Source of the DNA: Hysterium pulicare CBS 123377
Taxonomy: Eukaryota; Ascomycota; Dothideomycetes; Hysteriales; Hysteriaceae
Length of the DNA stretch: 29,565 bases
Reading direction: 5' to 3'
Assembly (NCBI GenBank): GCA_000467715.1
Contig: AJFK01000103.1
Span: 1 to 29,565 of the forward strand
In this document: one piece after another, positions 21,995 to 29,565 of the stretch
How positions within the stretch are numbered: the stretch's first letter is position 1
How the letters are laid out: the number at the start of each line of letters is the position of its first letter
Translations under genes and position numbers: made by a program
Notes under the pieces: generated by a model
Told to the model about the DNA's origin: nothing
Database searches by the model: none
The model's input: the letters and a program-made list of their open reading frames with translations, nothing else

Positions 21995-22630
21995 ATGTCA
22001 GATACGAGCAGTGTAGATAGTTCTTCCGTCTCACGTGGAGAATTCGCACCTTCAGTGCGCCCCTTGGAAGCAAGGTTGAGCTCAAGCTCCGCATCAAATG
22101 CTTCCACGTCAACCCTTACTTCAACCCCAAGCTTGAGCTCAGGCTCGAGCTCAAGTTCAGAGCCTAGTCTCCCAGACGAATCGGTCGCTTCGGCCCAACG
22201 CCCTGGTGACGCGCGCCCAAGTCACACGGCAGCCTCCAGTAAGTTGATCTCCTCCGACATTTCGATTCTGCTAGGGGCTCAATACACAGCAGTTGTCACT
22301 CCAGACTTTCATCCTAACCGCTTCTTCGATGGATTGAGTATTCCGCGACCTCAGGCACCAAGTAGCAGTAAGTTGACCTTCTCCATGACGTAATTTGTGC
22401 TTTACTGATGGTCAGCAGATCAGGTGCACGACGGAACCGCCCTTCGATACCTCGATGACTACCATGGCCCCTGGACTGCTTTGCTGGAGCGGAATATTGA
22501 GGAGTTGAGGTGGCAGAACACAGAGCTGAGGCAGCGAGTGTACAACATGGAGCGGCGTGCTTTCTTCTTCGAGACACTCTTCCTTGGGGTGTTGCTCGCT
22601 GGAGGAACTGCGTATGTGGCTACCCTCTGA
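21995..22630 (+). CDS. Ser-rich coiled-coil protein with C-terminal membrane anchor
   Basis: Best model: exons 21995-22238, 22290-22367 and 22419-22630 (177 residues). If the first intron is retained, which keeps frame and adds 17 codons without a stop, the product is 194 residues. Start MSDTSSVDSSSVSRGEFAPS is chosen as the first Met after a likely 5' leader; an in-frame Met at 21851 is possible. The N-terminal 80 residues are Ser/Thr/Pro-rich and probably disordered. Near the C-terminus comes LLERNIEELRWQNTELRQRV, a coiled coil, then FFFETLFLGVLLAGGTAYVA, a membrane segment ending two residues before the stop. This is the layout of a tail-anchored protein, cytosolic N-terminus facing out of an organelle. 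Both introns are 51 nt and phase 1. Family unknown. Confidence 0.6.
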
Positions 22631-22655
22631 AGATGGGTCAATGGTTCGACTGAGG

Positions 22656-22795
22656 AATCTTGGCAAGAGAGACGGGATGTTGGGAAAGGAAGATGGGTGT
22701 TGGAAAAGAAAGATGGGGTGTTGGAAAAGAAAGATGGGGTGGTGGGAAAGAGAGATAGGGTGTTGCGAAACAGAGACGGGGTGTTGGAAAAGCTT
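22656..22795. repeat. 21 bp minisatellite, about six copies
   Basis: Units gatggggtgttggaaaagaaa and variants run from about 22656 to 22795. Two central units differ at very few positions, while the outer ones are more diverged. The array starts about 25 bp after the stop codon of the anchored-protein gene, so it would lie in that transcript's 3' region. The 21 bp period makes a long minus-strand frame (repeating PHLSFPT) that I consider artefactual. Confidence 0.92.
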
Positions 22796-23240
22796 GGATC
22801 TTTGCAGGGAAAGGCGTCAAGACGGTATAATAATGTATGTGCAGATTTTAAGCGTCAATATACGACTCGGTAGATGGAGGATTGAATCCTTCGGTCTGAA
22901 CAAGATCTCATTTAGAATTTATATTGTGGGTAGACAGTAGTCCGTCTCGATGCATGTGTCATAGAATGGTGATGGCGGAGTCACGAACAAGCAAGGGACT
23001 GCCCATGAGAAACTTTAATCCACATGTCCGAACTCTGTTGCTTTTTGCCGGGAGAAGGATTCTACTGGCTCTCTAGATACTGTGACAAGTTGCCTTGAGC
23101 CCAGTAACTTTGCGATGCGCTCGTCGTTGCCTACTCGTGCAAGCATCCTTACGTAACTCCAACAACAACCCGGGGCTTCTTCCTCGCCTGAATTCCTCTA
23201 GATTCTACATAACTCACCATCCGCCCACCGACCTTTACCT
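22796..23240. other. Intergenic region
   Basis: Holds the downstream flank of the anchored-protein gene and the presumed promoter of the next gene. Pyrimidine-rich DNA (23150-23240) precedes that gene's ATG. No defined element can be named. Confidence 0.4.
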
Positions 23241-24500
23241 ATGCCTTCGCCCTCGGGTGATGACTTGGCGGAAACGCTCATCGCGCGAGGCCCAAGAAAG
23301 GCAAATACCTCCGTTGACTCTCCATTAACACCTCCCACGACCAACGTGAATACCTCCCCACGCACCCCCAGATTTCCACAGGCAAATCGGGTCGTTGCAC
23401 TTTTCAAATCCATCAAGGCCGGAAGTCCTCAAAACGTGCCGCCATGGACAAAATATCCGCTCTGTGCAGGGGAGTTTGAGGAGATAGGGCGTTTGCTCGC
23501 CATTGACCCGGACAAGTCACTTTGGCGCTTCGTTGATGATAAGATCCGGTACGATTTCGACAGCGATCGAAACCAACTGGCCATTCGTAAGCCGACGCAC
23601 CTACACGAGCGATTTGTCACATCTGTCACGCAGGACATTGATACCCAGCTGGGGTTATTCGCCACACCTACCACGCTCGAGGGACCAGTCGCGCGCTTTG
23701 CTCGGAAGATACGCAACTGCGGGTCCCCTGATATCCGATTCACTGACTCCGATAACGAATCGAAACCCCCGTCGAAACACTCCCCCGACGGCACATATTA
23801 TCACGACGACGCACAATGGCCGGGCGTCATACTCGAACTCTCATACTCACAAAAGCGGAAGGATCTGGGGAGGTTGGCGGATTGCTATATCCTGAATTCA
23901 AATGCGAATGTCAAGGTCGTGGTGGGCTTGGATATCGAGTGTCAACCCCCAACAAAGGAAAACACGAGGCAGAGGTCGAGGGAAGCGGTGTTTTCGGTAT
24001 GGCAGCCGCAGATTGTAACAAACAACAACGGCGAGCAAGAGCTTATTGCTGTGCAGAAGATCACAGATCAAGTAAGTACTTCTGGTGTCTGGATAGTTAT
24101 CTGAAGAGACGGCTCACAGTCCAACTAGCCCTTCCGAGATGCTGCGGGCAACCTCGTCTCAAGTCCCAGCCTTTCCATCCCTCTCTCCGCATTCGCGTCC
24201 TCGAGCCTCTCGGAAGAGATCAAAGATTGTAACGTTGCGATATCAATTTCCAGTGAGAAACTCTACGAATACTTGCAGGATGCGGAGACATGGATGAAGA
24301 AGCAGGAGAACGAATCGTTGAGCACTGATATTCTCCCGCCTGGAGTCAAGAGGAAGTTTAGGGCGGACACGCCATCTGAAGTGCTTGCCGATGAGCGTGA
24401 GAGGGAGTATCAAATGGCAGAGAAGAAGGTGAGGCAAAGCATAGCTGCTAAGGACCCGAACTGGGAGGAGAATGAGAGTGCGTCGTCCGAGAGTGCGTAA
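23241..24500 (+). CDS. Second PD-(D/E)XK-like protein, two exons
   Basis: Exons 23241-24071 and 24129-24500 encode 400 residues. The 57-nt intron (GTAAGT...CTAG, phase 0) joins KITDQ to PFRDAAGNLV; without splicing the frame would end at 24104. Residues 1-45 are Ser/Thr/Pro-rich. Residues 70-135 contain a WRFVDDKIRYDFD segment. The likely core is SPDG (D183), then GVILELSYSQK with E199 in the E-x-(S/K) position and K205 nearby, then VKVVVGLDIE as the following strand. D164 in GSPDIRF is an alternative acid. This arrangement is that of restriction-endonuclease-like folds. I recall it from a widespread family of uncharacterised fungal proteins with the YSQKRKDL signature. The C-terminus (residues 310-400) is charged and probably helical. 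No damage is seen. It is not closely related to the gene at 16254-17754. Confidence 0.8.
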
Positions 24501-24994
24501 CGTAGGCAAAGGTCAAACGCTAGATGAGAAGACCGAGTTTTATACCTTTTGGAACCTCCCCCTCAACTTTTGGCAGTCTCCGTCTTCATTACCGCCGCCG
24601 AAACCAAGGCCGAGAGATCTGGCTGTTGGGCTGCGGTAGTGTAATCTCGTGCTAGGCAATTCTTGTAATTGTATCTGGTGAACAGCCTTGGGCTTGGAGG
24701 GGCGGAGAGCTTTATACTATTAATAGCTCCGTGATGATGTTTGCCTCGTGATTCTTACCCACTACTGTTGGACGAAGGCGTCGCTGGAGACGATCGAAAT
24801 GCTCTGCGGAGGGACCATCTAGTAGTTCCATTGAGAAGAATTGATCGATTTCAACGCTTCAGCTAGTGAGCAACTTCATGGAATGAGATGAAATGGCCCA
24901 TTAAATTCTCTAGAGTTCAAAGGGCTGGGGATGGACGCACGGATTTCTGTCAGTAAGTAACTAGAACCGCCACTTTCGAGGCTTCGGCGATGAA
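24501..24994. other. Intergenic, no gene seen
   Basis: Downstream flank of the nuclease-like gene. No open frame of note, no repeats until the hexamer array. Confidence 0.45.
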
Positions 24995-25090
24995 ATCTCC
25001 ATCTCCATCTCCATCTCCATCCCCATCTCCATCTCCATCCCCATCTCCATCTCCATCTCCATCTCCATCTCCATCTCCATCCCCATCCTC
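24995..25090. repeat. Hexamer microsatellite (ATCTCC)n
   Basis: About sixteen copies of atctcc, with several atcccc variants at irregular intervals. Open frames on both strands here (Ser-Pro on plus, Asp-Gly or Met-Glu on minus) are by-products of the repeat. It lies about 240 bp upstream of the HNH remnant. Confidence 0.97.
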
Positions 25091-25328
25091 CATGCAGCCT
25101 CCATTGCGCGACAACCTATATATATACACATGTCGCACACCAAGAATACAACTTTCCTTATCCACTTCCCATCAACATGCCTCCGCCATTGCGGGCTCCG
25201 AGCAGCCAGTCACACTCGTCTTCAAGCAGACCTACCTACCGACACCCTTCTCTTCATAACTGTCACCACCATCCTCGTACCGCGACTTTTCAGTCGGCAG
25301 TAGTGCGCAGACTCATCGCGCTTTCAGG

Positions 25329-26048
25329 TCAAACCTACTAGCATTGCGCTACTATTCAACCCGACATCTGCCATGTCGTCGCAGAAAAAAAGGGACAAAC
25401 GAGTTATGGACGCGTATCGGCAACTCGATCTGTTCAACTTTGCTCTGGATGATCCCGAAAATGCTCTTCCACTTTGCCCGAACTGGCACCACGTCTTCGA
25501 CAACGAATCGATTCCGGCAATAACACTGATGCCGGTGGACCTGGAATCCTTCAAGGGCTTTGAGCGGAGCGACTCCGAGCGCCGCGAAAGCCTTTTCGGT
25601 CCCTCCTCTATCATTCCTCAGCGTATTTGCCCGACTGCTCAGCAATACCTACAACATTTGAAGAAGAAGGATAGGGTGGCGGAAAGTGCTATTGGTGGGC
25701 TATACTTGTGGTATACTGTGAGGGACATCTGCTCGCCCTTCCTGGTTAAGAAAATTTGGCATTCTGGGTAAAGGTCAATATCAGGACCTAGGCATCTGGC
25801 ATGGCTCTCACATGGCTGCCATATATCATGTTTTCGTCCCTTTGCGTCAGATGGTGTCGCCGTATCACTCACCGACAGACCTCAGGGAGCTTCAGGACTT
25901 GCACAGCAGGAAACCTCAGCACAAAGAGCTTGGAAATACTTCGGTTGGGACGGAACAGAGTAGAGAATCGAACACCGTGAATCCCGCTCAGAGCAAACAC
26001 CATCGAATCCGCCGACGAACTAAGAATCATGTGGGAAGGACTCGTTAG
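25329..26048 (+). pseudogene. HNH-endonuclease-type protein remnant
   Basis: The plus frame from a possible acceptor (ctttcag at 25322-25328) or ATG 25373 reads AYRQLDLFNFALDDPENALP, then LCPNWHHVFDN, then CPTAQQYLQH and ESAIGGLYLWYTVRD. These match, in order, the second half of the fungal HNH nuclease family (C-P-x2-H-x2-FD, PTAxxY, AVGGLYxRYxxxD). The first half, with the Cys-containing motif and the catalytic first His, is missing: upstream only a 25178-25340 frame (MPPPLRAPSSQSHSSSSRPT) precedes, ending in TAG. The frame ends at 25771, but the expected continuation IWHGSHMAAIYHVFVPL appears in another frame (25786-26048), so there is a frameshift near 25750. A metal-dependent DNA-cleaving role is known for HNH domains; this copy should be inactive. 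Confidence 0.6.
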
Positions 26049-27357
26049 TTCCTGACCAACCTTTCTCGAACATCCCCCACATCGATACCTCTCGCGACGA
26101 CACCTCCCACGAAACCCTCCTCCATGAGCTCACTAAAATGGAGGGTAAAGGGTGTCTTGGAAGTGCTGGCGATAGCGCAGTGGATGTTTGTTTCGGAAGA
26201 CAAGAATACACCAAAAACGAGGTGTATAGAAGTGGAGAATATGGCATATCAGTATAATGGCAGGGGTACCGAGCAAAACTTTTCGAAAGGATGCATTTCT
26301 AGAGTGGCTGCAGTGTTCTCTGAGGCTGAAATTTGGTCCCTAGATATGTGGATAAGAGGCTGTGGTTTGTTCATATCAGGATCTCTCTGAAGATGGCGTC
26401 TCGAATTCGAAAGCGTGCTAGCATTGGGACCAGAGTCATCCAGTTAACATAAGGCTGTCTGGTGGATGAGATTGCAGAATTGTAGGTAGCTATCAAGAAA
26501 TGATCGGATTCTCTCACTCGTCTGGACTTCAGCACTGTATGTACACTTCCACATTCGCTCACAGAGCAGTGCCACCAATGTAATCAGCCAGACCATTGGA
26601 ATTGTCATTGACCTCTACGCCGTCGGTATCGATAAGGACTACAATACATGAATACTCGAAGGTTCTTTCTCAATTCCGGGCAGAGTCTTGGAACTTCGGA
26701 GAGCTATAGGCGGTCCCAGTACCACCACGGCCGCCGCCACCATCCCTACATCTCCTTCTGGGAGTCCGCAGCGTTTTGGGCGGCCTTGGAGGTTGAGGTT
26801 AAGCTGTGTTTTTGCACCAATGGTCGGCAAGGCCACGGGCTTTGGTGCTCCTCTGCTTTTGATACCCGAGCATGTTCGTCTGGGCAAACGCAGCGCCCTA
26901 GGTCAACCGAGAAGCTGATGTCGTGCGCTAACGTTTAGGATCACCGGGGAATTCGTTTCAAATGTTGATGCTCTTCCGCTTCCTATAGTCGAGCTTGCTC
27001 TCCGGATACGTCGACGACTGGTGTGCGAATGCAGTAAGTGGGATTAGCTCCCTCCCCGAAGACCATCTCCATTCAGTGCCAAACTCAGGCGGAGGTAGAG
27101 AGACCAAACCACACCGTACCGTAGTTCCGAGATCCTCGCAATGGACGGTATGTCAAACGGGTTCGCGGCCCGGCTGACAGAAGCAGGAATTCAGGTTATA
27201 CATCAATATCCCATTAACCCATATGCATCTTTGCGTGTAGTTTATGACTCATAAATCCAAAACATACCTTATATTGACTCTAGGATATTTACTTTTGTTC
27301 TGCCTTCGTCATGCCCAGTCCACCCCTGAACCTTCCTGTGTATTTAACCACAGCATA
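26049..27357. other. No secure gene
   Basis: Overlapping frames at 26639-26887 (minus) and 26648-26938/26688-26918 (plus) are unmatched. Minus 26640-26575 reads VVLIDTDGVEVNDNSNGLAD, protein-like but short and ending in a stop. No repeats or mobile ends were seen. Confidence 0.4.
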
Positions 27358-28440
27358 TTATCCACGCAATGCAAAAACTCGATATTCTTCTCCGTCAGAA
27401 GCAATTACCGGCACGGCAAGCCCCAGACATGTGCAACAGGCATTCCGCAGAGTTAGCTAGGGCTGGACGCAATTAGAATAGAATATATGAGAACCCCTAC
27501 AGCATAACTCATATACCTCATCGCCCCAAACAAATTCTTGGCTGCAGATAGCACAAACATTGTCTTTTTCTGCTCTCTCTCTGGCTTTGAGCCAAGCCGC
27601 AGTAACCTTCTCTTCGGCGAGACAACTGATCTCCTTCTGCGTTGCAGGTCTGCTGGTAGAGATTACTTTAGCCAGCTTCTGGATACTCTTGTTCTCTTCA
27701 TCCAAGGACAACGCTCGCGCGGCATTTCCAAGTGCGTGGGGATTCTTCCGTTCATGTTGCCATAACGCTAGTTGATATAGAAACTTGACCCTTTGCTCCA
27801 GGAGGGGTGGACACTTCACAGAAACCGCTGCTGCGTGTTTGATGGCATTTTTCAGAATGCGTTCAGTCGTGGGATGGAAATTATAACGCTGTACAATAAG
27901 CATATTTGTCTGGAGCATCAAAGTCTCTAACTTGAGTTGGACTAATGCGCCTTCGTCCTCACGATATACCAGCCTTTGACCTATAGTGCAGAAAGCAAAG
28001 CGATAGCAATCCCCCTCAGTAGCGTATTCTTGACGTCCGACAGCAGATTTCGCAAAGCTTCGAAGCTGCGAAAGTAAGCTCACAAGTTCTGATACTGGCA
28101 GCTTAATTGTTGAGGCAGGGAAGACTGTCCTGCTGCGAAACTGCACAGGACAGGGGAGTTGTTGTAAGAGCCTATCCAATTCTTCTTCAAGGTTTACGTC
28201 TGCCCAGCATTGAATTCCACCTCATTAATATTATCTTGCAAGCAAAGCCATATGAGTATTGGGCTGATTTGATCAAGATTAGTTTTCCAGAAACAGGCGC
28301 TGGATTGGCCAGGCTCTTGTGGAGCTCCTCTATGAAGAATGACGCCAACCTTGGCTGCCAGGGGACGTTGAAGCACTAGTTGGTCGCCAAATGCCCACTA
28401 AAATTCTTGTCGAAGCATAATGCCTTCAACTATAACCATA
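27358..28440 (-). pseudogene. RING-finger protein (E3-ligase type) remnant
   Basis: The main minus frame runs 28179-27457 (240 codons). It has a helical region (LYQLALWQHERKNPHALGNA) and ends in a RING finger: CAIC, then CRGSHIFYSNCVQP and TAG. Read past the TAG, the same frame gives LTLRNACCTC, the last Cys pair, and stops at 27360-27358. In RING-H2 fingers the residue after H-x2 is His and a Trp follows the C-x2-P turn; here they are Tyr (27480-27478) and the stop (27459-27457). Both are explained by one C-to-T or G-to-A step. Upstream, a frameshift near 28205 links to a second frame (28397-28205, RPLAAKVGVILHRGAP, ISPILIWLCLQDNI), itself preceded by another TAG at 28400-28398 and an open stretch to about 28440. 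RING proteins transfer ubiquitin from E2 enzymes. Full family not identified. Confidence 0.55.
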
Positions 28441-29565
28441 GAATTCAAAATTGTGAGGTGGTTCGAACGCCTTCACAAATGGGCGCGTGAAAACTCTAGT
28501 TTAAGGGTAAGACGTTAGCACTATATTCTAGAGTAAATGTGTTTTACAACTTATAGGATGAAATGAATGGAGCTTGGAAAGTTGCAGCTAGATAATAATG
28601 TAGTGGATAGTTCCAACAAGAAGAAAATGAGTGGAAGTAGCTATTATAACGCCTGTGGGAGCGGCTGATTGTTGTACTACATGAGATTATTTGCTTATGC
28701 AATCCTAACTTTGACCTCCACAAACTAGCCCAACTGAACCTATACAAGTTTGCTACAGACTGCAACGAGGATTGCCAACCTTAACGGCCTCCTTTGCAGC
28801 GCCTTATCTACTGCTTCTTACCTCTTTGCTAACACAAATTTACTTTCTACATTTTGTCTTATATTATTTGACATTAGTATCAAGAAACATAGCTTTTTTT
28901 TTGAATTAAATTTTGCAATCATGCCAATAATAAGAGAGAGAGTTCCAAATTGAATAATTCAACATTCAAGTACAAGCCAATTATGTTGCCCTAAAATATC
29001 TAATTGCCATCGGAGTGCTGTGGGCGGCACAACCTGCATCTCCTACTTATCAGCCTCAGCTATGCTAGATTCTACCTAATAACCTGGGGAAGTAATTGCT
29101 CTTCTATATTTCTCCTGTCTACTACTAACTTTCTTTTAGTCTCAAAGTATAGATTTTGCACCGGCTAGCCGCGACAAACTCCACCTGCTAATGGACGCAA
29201 TTCGTACAGCCTGCTTCCAGTCCTTTCCCAACCCGCCTTCCATTGCCTTCGAAGAGCCTTTTCAATATCACGGCCATTCTCCTTGTTCCATTCTACCCTT
29301 TCATAGTCTCCCCAAACGTCTATTCCCAATAGTATGCTGCATAGGTGCCAAGTTAGGAGCGCAAGTGGAAGAATGGATGCGTGGGATCTCGTTGGTAGTA
29401 TTTGGCGTGGAGAAGTTTGTGAATGGAGGGAGTGCCGGCCTAAAGACTTGTTATATTGAGGGTGTTGAAAGAGGTTATAAGCAATTACTTAATTCATCTA
29501 TAAAGTGGGTGGAGGCTACTTATATACTTGAAGCCCTCTAGATTAGTTAGCTACTAGCTACCTAC
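28441..29565. other. AT-rich right flank, possible old repeat
   Basis: Composition drops sharply: 28861-28920 has only 12 G or C in 60 bases, compared with 33 in 60 at 23281-23340. No transposon frame is visible. The plus frame 29191-29541 (116 codons, starting MDAIRTACFQSFPNPP) is open but unmatched. The last bases (ttagctactagctacctac) resemble, in inverted form, the first 60 bases of the window. This may be RIP-affected repeat DNA or a contig edge. Confidence 0.45.

Noticed and set aside
21851-22393. Single-exon 180-codon reading of the anchored-protein gene
   Set aside because: It stops at TAA inside the second intron; splicing restores a frame with a coiled coil and membrane segment.
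22638-22820. Minus-strand PHLSFPT repeat protein
   Set aside because: A by-product of the 21 bp minisatellite, whose period is a multiple of three.
24950-25259. Ser-Pro, Asp-Gly and Met-Glu repeat proteins
   Set aside because: All are readings of the ATCTCC hexamer array in different frames, without flanking coding sequence.
28459-28475. Box-B-like ggttcgaacgcc, possible tRNA or SINE promoter
   Set aside because: The palindromic ttcgaa makes this easy by chance. No A box, acceptor stem or anticodon arm can be folded around it on either strand.
1-29565. CRISPR arrays, bacterial-type operons or prophage
   Set aside because: No regularly spaced palindromic repeats with unique spacers, no ribosome-binding-site organisation, and the genes carry spliceosomal introns.

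Overview
The window reads as nuclear DNA of a filamentous ascomycete (Pezizomycotina). Three genes are intact or nearly so. They have short introns of 51-79 nt with GTAAGT/GTGAGT/GTACGT donors and TTTCAG/CTAG/TTAG acceptors. The recognisable protein families are ones expanded in fungal accessory genomes: PD-(D/E)XK nuclease-like, HNH, HET, BTB, RING and FAR1/MULE. I see no rRNA, tRNA, bacterial operon or CRISPR array. The species cannot be told from the sequence.

Layout. At 1-3.3 kb there is a decayed Mutator-like (MULE/FAR1) transposase on the minus strand, followed by a minisatellite of about 20 bp units. At 3.3-10.5 kb there is no secure gene: an AT-hook coding remnant on the minus strand, a speculative two-exon ORF on the plus strand, a 213 bp tandem duplication and short repeats. 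At 10.5-13.8 kb there is a 53 bp minisatellite, a frameshifted BTB-domain remnant and two diverged copies of one C-terminal coding module. The stretch 13.8-16.2 kb is gene-poor with a purine-rich minisatellite. At 16.25-17.75 kb lies an intact three-exon gene (minus) for a fungal PD-(D/E)XK nuclease-like protein. At 17.8-21.3 kb there are unidentified coding-like fragments. At 21.36-21.53 kb the last 56 codons of a HET-type protein abut a 14 bp minisatellite. At 22.0-22.6 kb lies a gene for a serine-rich, coiled-coil, C-terminally anchored protein with two phase-1 introns of 51 nt each. At 23.2-24.5 kb lies a two-exon gene for a second, unrelated PD-(D/E)XK-like protein. At 25.3-26.05 kb there is an HNH-nuclease remnant behind a CCATCT hexamer array. 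At 27.36-28.44 kb there is a RING-finger gene remnant (minus). The last kilobase is AT-rich.

Interpretation. Three genes look functional (16.25-17.75, 22.0-22.6 and 23.2-24.5 kb) among remnants of accessory families and minisatellites. Several inactivating changes in the MULE and RING remnants fit CpA-to-TpA changes, which is the signature of repeat-induced point mutation, but they are few. The most notable points are the concentration of three unrelated nuclease folds within 10 kb, the twin 51-nt introns, and the point inactivation of the RING finger. A nuclease-based selfish or incompatibility function is only a hypothesis here.
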